64,000 bases of DNA from Liolophura sinensis (lineage: Eukaryota; Mollusca; Polyplacophora; Chitonida; Chitonidae): contig NC_088297.1 in the NCBI RefSeq assembly GCF_032854445.1, positions 5,581,991 through 5,645,990 on the forward strand, written 5' to 3'. Made by a program: the position numbers and the translations under genes. Each line of letters begins with the position of its first letter. Position 1 is the stretch's first letter. A model generated the notes under the pieces. That model saw only the letters and a program-made list of their open reading frames with translations, was not told the DNA's origin and made no database searches. Shown here in pieces: positions 47,401 to 54,200 of this stretch.

Positions 47401-48213
47401 TTACACATTATTATCTTAAACTAAGGTATGAACATCATGATTCTAGCCAACACCTGAAACAATTTTATTGATGAAGGCTGATAAAACAGTTCCGGTGGTG
47501 GGGCTAAGTCTAAACAAGCCTACGTGCGTCTCACAGGCTCCAGAGGTCAAGTTAGTTATCTTAACCGTGCGCTAACTTTTGATATCATGAACAGCTTACT
47601 AGGCACTCCACATTTGTCACGAATGTATCAGATTTAAAATCCCATTGAATTTCATTTTTTCATCAAGTTATAAGCTCGATTTCTTTTTTTTTCTCGTGGA
47701 AGTCTTAGAGTGAAAATTTTACTGAATTTCACTTTCCATCAGGCGACTTTCTTTTTGTTTTTTTTTATGGGAATCTCAGACTGAAAATTCTATTGAAAAT
47801 TGTCGGAGTATGTTTCCTAAAAATGATGTTGTTAATGGGAGACTCAAGGATGAATTACACAAAAGGTTCAGACGACAACGGAACGCATCGTTTTCTTCTG
47901 TGGAGTTGCAGTGCGTGTGTATATGTTTAATGAGCACACGTACCCCGATAATTGTGACGTAAAAAAGGAAAGGGCAAATGAGCCCACAGCTTTGGACCGT
48001 CTTGATACAGGGGGTGGGGGTGGGGCAGGGGAGATGTTCTAGGAGTTCGCCATTGAATCGATGACTGCAATATTTCTGTGTGTTTTTCGTCAGGCTAAAC
48101 CTTTTCCGACCCAGGACGAACTGGTGGACCGCCTTGATGCTAACGTGCAGTGGGAACAGTACAAAGACAACGTCATCAACGACTTCGTGAAACATCTGCA
48201 CCTGCGGAGATGA
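20208..48213 (+). CDS. CNBD2: Cyclic nucleotide-binding domain-containing protein 2-like (complete CDS, 15 exons)
   Basis: Fifteen exons join in phase to 1890 nt (629 residues plus TGA). Residues 1-82 are basic and polar. [17 protein letters not shown] (about 86-102) is the arginine-rich hydrophobic stretch typical of CNBD2. A first cyclic-nucleotide-binding fold spans about 170-293 ([54 protein letters not shown]). A second starts at about 300 ([30 protein letters not shown]). It is interrupted by about 140 polar Ser/Thr-rich residues (about 395-530) before resuming ([29 protein letters not shown]). In the first phosphate-binding cassette the usual Glu after FG is replaced, so nucleotide binding is doubtful. 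Mammalian CNBD2 (about 576 residues) is a cytosolic sperm protein that binds cAMP. The ATG has a strong context (AAACCATGGC). Exon lengths, phases and family order agree throughout; exon 7's acceptor is the weakest join. Confidence 0.86.
20460..21984. other. CNBD2 intron 1, unannotated part
   Basis: No mobile element or exon was recognised. The open frame at 21514-21840 (basic, [20 protein letters not shown]) has no recognised similarity and no splice-phase support. Confidence 0.3.
21985..22170. repeat. 20-bp minisatellite with internal palindrome, about 9 copies
   Basis: Unit ATTCCAACGGAATATATGTT. ATTCC and GGAAT are inverted arms around a 3-base spacer in the CGG variants; the arms are imperfect in CAGAAT variants. 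Confidence 0.9.
22390..22471 (-). mobile_element. SINE-A 3' fragment
   Basis: Tail TTTATTTATTTATTTCATTG through CGGCGGCCAGCATTATTA; the rest is missing. Confidence 0.8.
22770..22840 (+). CDS. CNBD2: CNBD2 exon 2 (71 nt)
   Basis: TTGCTTGCAG acceptor, donor GTAAGT. Encodes [20 protein letters not shown]. The donor four bases upstream (GTGAGT) would put exon 3 out of frame; GTAAGT at 22841 joins correctly (phase 2). Confidence 0.85.
23000..23527. repeat. (CTGT/CTGC)n tetranucleotide tract
   Basis: About 530 bases of CTGTCTGTCTGCCTGTTTGT-like sequence. Open frames on both strands ([10 protein letters not shown]-type, [10 protein letters not shown]-type) are artefacts of the tetranucleotide. Confidence 0.95.
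23895..24105. mobile_element. MITE family 2, copy next to CNBD2 exon 3
   Basis: GTAATTCTCCAATCTTTTGG at the left and GCAAAAAGGTTGAAGATTGA at the right are inverted. The interior (GGCATTACTCTGTGCAAACT, ACCAATCCAACCAATGTAG) matches 59790-59997. It ends about 20 bases before the exon 3 acceptor. Confidence 0.7.
24128..24317 (+). CDS. CNBD2: CNBD2 exon 3
   Basis: TATTTCCCCAG acceptor, GTATGT donor. Encodes [20 protein letters not shown] and [20 protein letters not shown] up to SYEHH. Enters in phase 2, leaves in phase 0. Confidence 0.87.
24483..24655 (-). mobile_element. SINE-A, truncated
   Basis: Tail ATTTTATTTATTTGATTGG and body to GGCCGGAGAGGAAGCCAGCA; the head is lost. Confidence 0.82.
24750..25590. 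repeat. 59-bp minisatellite, about 14 copies
   Basis: Unit anchored by CTTATGTGCTCCACAACC, followed by TTTCACAGTGTCATTCTGTA and GTAGCATGTGGCTGTGTTAG. Spacing is 59 bases (24801, 24860, 24919 and on). Some units share variants (GACGGTGTTATTCTG), suggesting block duplication. Confidence 0.93.
25600..26425. other. CNBD2 intron 3, no recognised feature
   Basis: No exon or repeat family was recognised between the 59-bp array and the SINE at 26428. Confidence 0.3.
26428..26571 (+). mobile_element. SINE-A 3' half
   Basis: From AGGTCCCACAGCAACCTGCG to the AAATAAATAAAG tail; the tRNA-like head is absent. Confidence 0.82.
26955..28470. repeat. 43-bp minisatellite, about 30 copies, with 172-bp higher-order units
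   Basis: Unit TCTGTCACTGGTTAATGGAC + TACTCCACTTTGGTTATTGCACC. Variant pair GTACGTCTG ... GGTTAAAACACA occurs at about 28202 and again exactly 172 bases on (four units). A SINE-A at 27100-27297 interrupts the array. Confidence 0.93.
27100..27297 (+). mobile_element. SINE-A inserted in the 43-bp array
   Basis: From TTCAAGTCCAGCTCATGCTG to a CAAATAAATAAATAAA tail. Array units resume directly after it, so insertion followed array formation. Confidence 0.85.
28878..28969 (+). CDS. CNBD2: CNBD2 exon 4
   Basis: TTTTTTCTTCAG acceptor, donor GTAGTC (weak). Encodes [20 protein letters not shown] and [10 protein letters not shown], the helix entering the first cNMP-binding fold. Phase 0 to 2. Confidence 0.87.
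28995..29205 (-). mobile_element. SINE-A with internal deletions
   Basis: Tail TATTTATTTATTTATTTGAT, CACTTATGCGACGGTGGCCA body, and GGTGGGAGGCCCCTGGGTCA head part. Begins 25 bases after the exon 4 donor. Confidence 0.8.
29236..29440 (-). mobile_element. Diverged SINE-A-like copy
   Basis: TTTGTTTATTTGATTGGTG and CTACTTATGTGACATGG resemble SINE-A. The head part GCGACAGCTGGATTCGAACT has a B-box-like word. Confidence 0.5.
29717..29790 (+). CDS. CNBD2: CNBD2 exon 5
   Basis: TTCCCAG acceptor, GTGAGT donor. Encodes [20 protein letters not shown] and LRGH, strands 1-3 of the first cNMP-binding fold. Phase 2 to 1. Confidence 0.9.
30326..30600. mobile_element. Palindromic MITE family 1, copy 2
   Basis: Left TTAACAGAAAGTCTGTTG and GTCTGAGTGATGCTAGAATG; right ACGTTCTAGCATCGCTCAGA with GACTTTCTTTTAAAATTCAG, inverted. 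The interior is shared with the other two copies (TCATATTCAAAATAATATC). Confidence 0.82.
30610..31955. other. CNBD2 intron 5, no recognised exon
   Basis: Only a poly(G) run (about 31889-31901) was noted. The short open frames have no family similarity. Confidence 0.3.
31962..32215. mobile_element. Palindromic MITE family 1, copy 3 (best preserved)
   Basis: Left end CTCAAAAAATTAATCGGTTA with TTTTAACAGAAAGTCTGTTG. The right end is CAGACTTTCTGTTAAATTTA with a T-run and GAG. TIRs of about 70 bases give a long hairpin. No transposase is encoded. Confidence 0.85.
32220..33190. other. CNBD2 intron 5, unannotated part
   Basis: No recognised repeat or exon; AT-rich single-copy-looking sequence. Confidence 0.3.
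33198..33350 (+). mobile_element. SINE-A 3' half
   Basis: GGAGCCTCCCACTGG fused to TGTCAGCAGCTTGCGGATGG and body through a CAAATAAATAAATAAA tail. A deletion joins the head remnant to the body. Confidence 0.8.
33497..33985. repeat. (GTAG/GTGG)n tract, about 490 bp
   Basis: Runs of GGTAGGTAGGTGGGTAGG with G/A variation on the plus strand. The 186-residue minus frame ([14 protein letters not shown]) is a translation artefact of the tetranucleotide. Confidence 0.95.
34018..34245 (-). mobile_element. SINE-B, partial
   Basis: TTCAATCATATGACGATGAG, CTTCTTGTGGCAGGGCGCGT, GAAGTGTCATGCCGAAAACA and CTCTAACCTCTCAGTGCTGA follow family order. The tRNA-like head is missing. Confidence 0.75.
34335..34399 (+). 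CDS. CNBD2: CNBD2 exon 6 (65 nt)
   Basis: TTTAATTTCAG acceptor, GTAAGC donor. Encodes [20 protein letters not shown] and FG, the turn entering the first phosphate-binding cassette. Phase 1 to 0. Confidence 0.85.
34955..35160 (+). repeat. Short tandem repeat, unit about 65-75 bp, 3 copies, with an outlying fourth
   Basis: CACACTGTCGTCGCTGCTCT + GGTTTT followed by CTATGCTGTACGTC recurs three times. A related unit lies at 35340-35435 (TCACACTGTCCTCGCTGTTC). Confidence 0.8.
35483..35560 (+). CDS. CNBD2: CNBD2 exon 7
   Basis: Encodes [20 protein letters not shown] and FFLHKF before donor GTGAGT. The in-phase acceptor is CATCAAG (35482). The stronger-looking GGCAG at 35475 would shift frame and meet TGA within the exon. 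The residue after FG is Thr rather than the usual Glu. Confidence 0.75.
35715..35925 (-). mobile_element. Diverged SINE-A-like copy
   Basis: TTTATTTATTGC, TACTTCACTTATATACGACG, and GCTAGAGCTAGATTCGAACT near the head end; the body is poorly conserved. Confidence 0.5.
35930..37425. other. CNBD2 intron 7, no recognised feature
   Basis: No repeat family, exon or RNA gene was recognised. Confidence 0.3.
37430..37690 (-). mobile_element. SINE-B, partial
   Basis: GTATGTATGCTTGAGTTTTA end, CAGTCATATGACGACGAGGA, ACACGACACCCCACTCAGTC and CTCTAACCTCTCAGTGCTGA; the head is truncated near CTCCCGATT. Confidence 0.75.
38190..38452 (-). mobile_element. SINE-A, full-length and well conserved
   Basis: From TTTATTTATTTATTTGATTG to GCGCTAACCAACTGAGCCAC; one of the least diverged copies, so probably recent. 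Confidence 0.9.
38576..38640 (+). CDS. CNBD2: CNBD2 exon 8 (65 nt)
   Basis: CACGATTCAG acceptor, GTGCGT donor. Encodes [20 protein letters not shown] and C, the C-terminal helix of the first fold. Phase 0 to 2. Confidence 0.85.
38755..39285. repeat. 37-bp minisatellite, about 14 copies
   Basis: Unit CTCTAAATTGATGACCTAAA + TACAGTGTAGTGGACTG, spaced 37 bases in the central block, more diverged at both edges. Confidence 0.92.
39583..39660 (+). CDS. CNBD2: CNBD2 exon 9
   Basis: TGCATTGCAG acceptor, GTAAGT donor, phase 2-2. Encodes [20 protein letters not shown] and STWRY, linking to the second cNMP-binding fold. Confidence 0.87.
   Translation, partial: TSYCISSLPDAVLDQQPGRVEHVAL
40072..40215 (+). 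mobile_element. SINE-A 3' half
   Basis: CTTCCTCTCAGGTCTGTCAG through GTAAAACGCCAGTCAAGTAA; a short deletion after TTTCC. Confidence 0.78.
40258..40300 (-). mobile_element. SINE-A tail fragment
   Basis: ATTTCATTATTTCATGGTGT with TTTACGCCGTGTTCAAGG only. Confidence 0.6.
40512..40572 (+). CDS. CNBD2: CNBD2 exon 10 (61 nt)
   Basis: TTCTTTCACAG acceptor, GTACGT donor, phase 2 to 0. Encodes [20 protein letters not shown], early strands of the second fold. Confidence 0.87.
40655..40856 (-). mobile_element. SINE-A with deletions
   Basis: ATATTTCACCTATACGACGG, CCCACGTACGAGTGGAGAGG and a head ending in CGGCCACGGAGGCC; the tail is missing. Confidence 0.8.
41761..42023 (+). mobile_element. SINE-A ending 10 bp from the CNBD2 exon 11 acceptor
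   Basis: Diverged head from GAGGACCTCGCTGGCGTAAA, good body, tail CAAATAAATAAATAAATAA. Only TCCTTTCAG remains between the tail and the exon. Confidence 0.85.
42034..42178 (+). CDS. CNBD2: CNBD2 exon 11
   Basis: TCCTTTCAG acceptor, GTGAGT donor. Encodes [20 protein letters not shown], then a charged helix ([20 protein letters not shown]). Phase 0 to 1. Confidence 0.87.
42205..42375 (-). mobile_element. Possible diverged SINE-A relative
   Basis: TTTTCACTTACATGACCGCG, CAGGAAACCGGGGAGTC and GAGAGCTGGATTCGAACAC follow SINE-A order but are weakly conserved. Confidence 0.4.
42640..43373. repeat. 56-bp minisatellite, 13 copies, related to the SINE-B tail
   Basis: Unit GAGTGCTTGGGGTTTTATGT + CGTAGATAGAGAGTACCTAG + AAAGGAGTGAATGAGT. 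The GCTTGG anchor recurs every 56 bases from 42649 to 43321. The word GAATGAATG(T/C)TTGGGGTTT is the SINE-B terminus seen at 8815 and 50300. Confidence 0.94.
43529..43992 (+). CDS. CNBD2: CNBD2 exon 12 (464 nt, disordered insert)
   Basis: TTCCCTTTATAG acceptor joins phase 1 to [16 protein letters not shown]. It then encodes a Ser/Thr/Gln-rich polar stretch ([20 protein letters not shown]) with no domain similarity, and ends [16 protein letters not shown] before donor GTACGT. The insert splits the second cNMP-binding fold. Confidence 0.82.
44721..44771 (+). CDS. CNBD2: CNBD2 exon 13 (51 nt) with donor inside a minisatellite
   Basis: CTGTTTCAG acceptor, phase 0-0. Encodes [17 protein letters not shown], completing the DVFGF cassette. 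The last four codons (TCAGCAAGTCTG) and donor GTAAGTACG are the first unit of the 21-bp array that follows. Confidence 0.85.
44757..45390 (+). repeat. 21-bp minisatellite, about 30 copies, starting within exon 13
   Basis: Unit GTATGTACGTCAGCAAGTCT + G. Because 21 is a multiple of 3, several frames stay open on both strands (for example VCTSASL and DVHTRLA repeats); these are not genes. In the CNBD2 frame, read-through past the donor meets TGA at 44802-44804. Confidence 0.94.
45628..45700 (+). mobile_element. Possible SINE-A fragment
   Basis: GGCCACCAACCATAACCCTA and CATCGTACGAGTGTAATATT + CTTCAGAACACG resemble the SINE-A 3' body, diverged. Confidence 0.35.
45881..46040 (-). pseudogene. Possible Tc1/mariner transposase C-terminal remnant
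   Basis: The minus frame contains [16 protein letters not shown], then [16 protein letters not shown], resembling the C-terminal end of Tc1-like transposases (an Arg-rich MRRR-x-AVI-x-A-x-G pattern). The rest of the frame is not similar and no catalytic DDE residues are present. A decayed fragment at most. Confidence 0.45.
46556..46797 (+). mobile_element. SINE-A, full-length, diverged
   Basis: Head GAGGGGGTTAGCGCGCCAGC, B-box-like TTGGTTCAAGTCC, body and CAAATAAAATAAATA tail. Confidence 0.85.
46897..46986 (+). CDS. CNBD2: CNBD2 exon 14
   Basis: TCGTCTGCAG acceptor, GTAAGT donor, phase 0-0. Encodes [20 protein letters not shown] and [10 protein letters not shown], last strand and helix of the second fold. 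Confidence 0.9.
47010..47545. mobile_element. MITE family 3, two copies head to head
   Basis: 47010-47180 runs in the plus sense (GCTTTACATCACTGCC, CTGTTTAATCAGCATTCATC). 47215-47545 is a complete copy of the same family in the opposite sense relative to 16785-17165 (TTTTGTACAGAAATCGTGAA, AAACAAGCCTACGTGCGTCT). Confidence 0.6.
48094..48213 (+). CDS. CNBD2: CNBD2 exon 15 (terminal)
   Basis: TTTTTCGTCAG acceptor, phase 0. Encodes [20 protein letters not shown] and [15 protein letters not shown], ending LRR then TGA. This tail pattern is typical of CNBD2. Confidence 0.9.
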   Translation, partial: AKPFPTQDELVDRLDANVQWEQYKDNVINDFVKHLHLRR

Positions 48214-48690
48214 CGTCACCACGGCGAAATGATGTCTCATAATGACGAAAAAGTCGATACCTAGGAGGAGAATGTCAGGCGAAGTGCCAAAGCCTCAAAA
48301 AAGATCACCAACCGCAGGTAAAAAAAAATACCTGGAAGACAGTCCAGTAAGATTACTTTTCCTTACGGTGAATTTCGCGTTAAAAGGATTGACCCTGCGA
48401 ATACGAGGGGCCCACGCAGAACTGGGTGACGTCAGCACTTGTGCATGGAGTACCAAGATGAAGGTCAATTGGGGATGCAATGGTCGACACATCTGTAAGG
48501 AGCTCATCACAAGAAAGAAATGACGTCATCACTTGTAAGTATGACGTCGGGACAAATGCTGAGATGATGAGAAAAAACCCCAAAGACGTCATTGCAAGAA
48601 AGGCATAACGTCGTGGCATAGGTGTGACGTCATTACCCATGTGACTTGCTGAGGCGATAAAACAAACGCCTGCAACGTCGTTACTGTCAG
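48211..48690. promoter_or_regulatory. Cluster of CRE-like TGACGTCA words after the CNBD2 stop
   Basis: ACGTC-containing words lie at about 48211 (TGACGTCACC), 48428, 48523 (TGACGTCATC), 48543, 48584, 48608, 48626 (TGACGTCATT) and 48676. They could be bound by CREB/ATF-type factors, or be relics of a short degenerate repeat. They fall in the presumed 3' UTR, where no promoter is expected. Confidence 0.3.
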
Positions 48691-49009
48691 GAAGGAATGG
48701 CGCCATTTCTTAATGTGGTTGATACGACGGCAACAAAACTCCTAATGCCTAAGTGTCCTATGGGAAATTATCAGCTTTTCAACTTGACCAGCCACAAGAC
48801 GGCGCTTCCCAGCTATTTCTGTTTGTGTTTTTCATTTAACCAAGTTAACATTTGGATTTGTAAGGACTTTGCTGAACCAGATCAACCCGTTGAAAGCACC
48901 ACCATCAAATATGTTTTTGTGAACAAGGTATCGGGTAACGTTTGCCAACTGGAAATCAATGTCAAATTTTCCTGTCAGAAGAGCTTTATTCTTGACATTT
49001 CCTTCTGCA

Positions 49010-49137
49010 GTAGTCTGTGGGTTTCTCTGCCCAAGTTTCCCCACAACCACAATCCTGATAGCCGCCATGGGCTGTAAGTGAAGTCTTCTTGTGCGGCTTA
49101 TACACCAATCAAATAAATGGATCAATCAAGTAAATCC
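49010..49137 (+). mobile_element. SINE-A 3' fragment with possible CNBD2 poly(A) signal
   Basis: CTGTGGGTTTCTCTGCCC through GTAAGTGAAGTCTTCTTGTG and a CAATCAAATAAATGG tail. AATAAA at 49112-49117 is the first such signal found after the CNBD2 stop and could end its transcript. Confidence 0.6.
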
Positions 49138-49584
49138 TTCCTCTATATTTTCTGTGAACAGTATCCAGAGTGTTGTGCGTTTACTACAACGTTTTAGCAG
49201 CTCTGCTGGAGGATTTTGTTGTTGGCTTTCTTTTTGTTCGGGATCGCGTTCTTCTGTTTTCATCGTGGGATGTGTTTTTCAAATGCGCATGCGTCGGAAG
49301 TTAAGACCGAACATTGATCATTTATATTGTTTTATATTAGTTCACTAATGAAAAAATACATAACAGTCGGCTTCCAAGGCCAAGGTACCCTAGTTTACTT
49401 TAAAGGTATGGTAATGGATTAGTTATGACGGATACGACGGGATGACAAGTAATATACGCTTGTCATATAGTGATAATTTAAAAAACAAAAAAAAAAAAAA
49501 ACAAATAGTTAACTTTCAAGTGTGAAAGTCTAAATGGCATTTCTATGTCTCCCGTGAATATAGCCATTGACAGTACGATCAGTT

Positions 49585-49915
49585 GCAACACTGCTCTCGA
49601 CACGACCATTTGGAGCACCAGCATTGCCAATTCGGCAGATTGGAGGACAAATGCGGCCATGTGGAACAGCAACACTGCCAATTCGGCATTTTTGAGCACC
49701 AGTACTGTCAATTCGGAAATTTGGAGCACAAACACTGCCAATACGGTCATCTGGGGCACCAGTATTGCCAATACGGCCATTTGGTGCACCAACCATGCCA
49801 ATACGGCCATTTGGGGACACCAGCACTGGCAGTGCGGCCATTTGGAGCACCAACACTGCCAATATGGCAATTTGCAGCACCAATATTTGTAACATGACCA
49901 TTTAAAACGAGGCCA
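49585..49915. repeat. 30-bp minisatellite, about 11 copies
   Basis: Unit TGGAGCACCAACACTGCCAA + TACGGCCATT. The 30-base period keeps frames open on both strands (49478-49951 minus, 49545-49897 plus). Confidence 0.92.
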
Positions 49916-50296
49916 TTTGAAACAAAGACCATCAGTAGTTAAGACGAACATTTACAACAGGACGACTGATGTACAAATGTCTGTTAGGACACCAAGATTA
50001 ATGGTTCGAAATGAACAGACAGTCGCAAGGTCCATTTTCAGCGCCCTGTTTCGGTTGACAAGTGGTGTATGAATGACAGATTTTGCGCTTTGATTCCAGT
50101 GGTTTGTCTCGCTGACAGACCAATCAGCCACAACATATAGACACCTGGTTAACCCACATCGTGACATTCTCAGAGAAACACTACGCAACAGGCGTAGGAA
50201 GCAATTGGCTACATTTTCACACACAAATGTCGATTCTGGCCCAAGCTCAATGGACCGTTGATCTCTTCCAACGTTTAATACGCTACCGGCAAGATT

Positions 50297-50660
50297 GAAT
50301 GAATGTATGCTTTGGGTTTAATGTCGTAATTAACAATTTTTCAATCATATGCCGACAAGGAGTCATTAGGTGTGTGTAGTGTGTACTGTGTCTTCTGTGT
50401 CTTCGTGTGGCAGGCCATACAGCCAAAGCGCTGCCGCCACTGAAGTATCATGCGGAAGACACCAGACATGCGCCCTCCCACCCAGTCACATTATACTGAC
50501 ATCGGGTCAACCAGTTTTGTTTCATTTCTCTAACCTTTCAGTTCTGAGCGCCAAGCGAGGCGGAGGCAAGTATCATTTTTAAAATCTTTCGTTTCACCCG
50601 ACCTGGGTTTAATACCGGGTCTCCCGGCTCACTCGAGTCGAACCAGAAGGCTCCCGAAGC
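50297..50660 (-). mobile_element. SINE-B, near full-length
   Basis: GAATGAATGTATGCTTTGGG end, CAATCATATGCCGACAAGGA, GTGTGGCAGGCC, CACCCAGTCACATTATACTG, CTAACCTTTCAGTTCTGAGC and a degenerate tRNA-like head near ACCTGGGTTTAATACCGGGT. Confidence 0.8.
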
Positions 50661-51061
50661 GGTTCCGGCAAGAAACGGCATCGCATTGTGTTAAGAATGA
50701 GTACACAGCATTTAGGCCCGGAGTATTAGAAGGGAAAGGTTGCCTTAAGATTTAGTAGCACGGTTTTCCACAGCGAAACCACGTGTTATATTGGGTCTTG
50801 GTTGCCAAGACTGTGGCCGAGGAATTTAAAATGTAACCGCATCTCGGCGTCGGACATTTTCCGTGGTCATGTTTCCTCGTATAAGCAGAGTCCCTGAGGA
50901 GTGACGTACTATGCTCAATATCCACACATTCTTGCATCTGATTGGTCAGATTCGCCGCAAATACTTCAAATTCAGCTCAACCTGGATTCGAGCTCAGAAG
51001 GCTTATAAAGTACAGGTACGTGAAGTGGTGTGATATCTTCTAGACAACCGTGATTTTTCGA

Positions 51062-51200
51062 CTTGTCGAACCGGGCAAAGCCTGGAAAAGCCAACAACGA
51101 TCCGCAGGTTTCTGGCACATCTTCCAACCTATGACCCGAGAGAAAGCCAGCATGAGTTGGACTTGAACTCACGGCGATCGCATTAGTGAGAGGCTCCAGA
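51062..51200 (-). mobile_element. SINE-A, head-half fragment
   Basis: CCGGGCAAAGCCTGGAAAAG, GATCCGCAGGTTTCTGGCAC, GAGTTGGACTTGAACTCACG and AGTGAGAGGCTCC. The tail half is absent. Confidence 0.75.
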
Positions 51201-54200
51201 TACAAGGACCGATCTAATCCATAAGACTAAACACGAGAAACAGAAACTCATATTCAAGGTGGTGGATGAAATTTATTTTCGTTCAAGTTTGTGGAAAGTT
51301 CAACTCGATAATATTGCACTATACATTGTGAACAAATGTTCTGAATGTCAGAATAATAATAATAATAATAACAATAATCAATAATAATATTAAATGATTA
51401 TGAGAGGTTTATCAATCATTATAAAACTGGAACGACAATGTATCGTTATATCAATGAGACGAGCATACAGTAGTTTTAAAACGTCGCCAACAATTGTGAA
51501 TAACAGCAAATCTAACATAAAAAAAATTTCAAAAAAACCCAAAGAAAACCCAAATCTTTCCAACTTGTACGACTACACGCTCACCGACACCAGTGCTTAC
51601 TCGAGTGTCGTGCGCCCTCTGGCGGGCGCGCAAGGCAAGGGCGACAATCCATGAAATGGTCGTCATCTCTCAACTTTACTACACTCGCCATATCGCAAAA
51701 CGTCCCGTGAATGTGCAGAATACCCAAACCAAGTAGGCACGGACGTAGATTAAAATGCTTGACGATTTCAAGTTGCTGAGATTTGTATATATTAGTATCA
51801 CATCTGTGTTCAAAACGTCATGTTTTATTTTTGACGCAGAACTGGCCTGAATGGGCTACAACCACGAGGCCATCTATATTCGGTAGGTACGTGTCCGCGA
51901 CTCGATACTAACAACGCACTAGAGGCCATAACCGGTAGGCTAAGACTTCCGGTAAACTCAATATACATCACACATGGCCCCAGAGCAAAGGGCACGCGCG
52001 TGCGTAATCAAAACATGAACAAGTATCGTTAACTACAGGCATTTCAACCTCGCTGTCATGTACACAATTAACTACTTCACGAAGCATCGCCCGCCATCAC
52101 AAATGACCAACAACTCTATACATTGGACAACATGTAGTATGTACGCAATATGCACAAAGTGGGATATATTATATATGTAACGTGTAACAAGATTGCCCCC
52201 GGCCGACCAAGTCCACCTGAGTTGCCTTGTGAGGTGTCGAACCCAAAGGGCAACCAATCAAAACAGCGGCGGTACCTATCACGTGATATATTCTATAAAT
52301 ATGCAGTAGTACTTTGAGCAAACACTACACGCTCGTGCAACTAACATTAAACCTGGATTTAGATATATGAGGTGCGAAATACAACAAAAACGGGGGCAGG
52401 TCAATTGCACAAGGGCCGTGACTATACGAGGAGAAAGAAGAAAGTGTAGTGGGGACAAGAAAAAGACGATGCAGTCGAACATTTCATCCACCCATGCATA
52501 TCATCGAAAGTCACATTTTATATCAAAAGGGCAACACCAAATTGAGGTGAATACAGGTAGACATTGAATAAACGTCTTCATGATAGTCGTATTTAAAAGA
52601 GCCACAATGGTTGGCAGCCATGTTGGTAGGCAGAAAAAAACCCCTGCAGAATTCCAAAAGTTCGGGGCATATTCCTAAAGAAATATATGCCCATTAGAAT
52701 GCAACAGTACACTGCAAATGCAAGTCAGCCTACACTTCAAGCCGACGTTAATTGGCAGAAGGGATAAGAGATGGAGATCATATCATTATGACCAGCTAGG
52801 TTGACCTACATGTAAAACTGAAGGACACCCATCCAAAGACACTGTTAGCATAATGTTGCACTTGGCATCCATGCCAAAAGAAGCATAACTGCTTTAGGGT
52901 GTTAAAAAAGGGGTGTGATATGATCCGATTAATGTAACAACGAACTTCTAGTTAACATCTTAACCTGTAAGGCAAACCTTTGGTTCCAGAGGTCAACTCC
53001 TCGAAAACAATGGTAGAAATTGGTCAATCTTGATTTTTAGGCTAATGAAATGTCATCGTGTTTACAATAGCCGACACATCAACCTTTCGTGTCATAACCT
53101 TTGTTAACATAAAGGAGCAGTCTCTAGTGAGGCAATGGGTAGGCAGCCTTGAGCAAGGCGATTCTTGGAGAAAACAGACGTGGTAATTTCGCCATCAACA
53201 TGCTCGCTTTGTGTTACAGAAAACACCGAAGAATAACCAAGAAATCAAACATCCTAAAGAGTGGCGCAACAATTTTGCAATTTTAGTCTAATCATAAACG
53301 TTCAAATGCTTTTCAAATCCGTCTAATTAGAGAGCGACTCAGTGTATCCAAAATCACCACGCGTGACTAAAGAAAATTCCGAACCATCTTTGCATCAAAT
53401 CAAAACACGCGCAAACACACCCAAAATAAATCAATAAACGCATAGCTGGCAGTCAACGTAAAAAGCCGATGAGCAACAGTTCTGTCGGTGAACCCCTAAT
53501 GCAATGCGCATATTAATAATAATAATAATATGTGAAAGACTGAGATATGAAGCAGACAGGAAACAAATAAACCTCGGCTGTGTTGTACACCTTTCACCTC
53601 AACTTTGAATGTTGAAAACCCGTCCGATTTCTGTGATGCCGATGCCTTATGAAAGAGTATTCAAAAAAAGGAAAAAAAAAAAAAGAACAACCCGCTTGTA
53701 ACTTCACCGCCGTTCCATGTGCCAGCACAAAACTACGACGAAACAAATATCCCTGAAATCATTTTACGTCATATCACATTACATATTCTATATAGAAAAC
53801 CTGGTTTAAGGACATAGCAAACAAATGCGCTTGCTACTTTTGGCCGAGTAAGCTGATCAACAGAGGATATATGATACAGATTTAACACTGTGAGATATCA
53901 AAACAAACCAAATTATATAAAAGAACTGAGTTTGTCTTCCTGGATCTCTCGTGTAGGTAGGTTACAGGTACATGCATCAGCCAATCAACGGCAGTGTAAG
54001 AAACACCCTGAAGCCAGTAACCAACCATATCCGCTCTTACTGATTTACTGATGGACATTCATTCACGGCCAAAAACCCATGTTGAAACCTAGCTCAACGT
54101 CGAGAAGAGAAGAGTTTTAGACATCTCTTCAGATTCTTTCAATGATGTTGAAAGCAAATATTCATCATTTTCACGACAAAGCTCCCCACGGGTTACAAAC

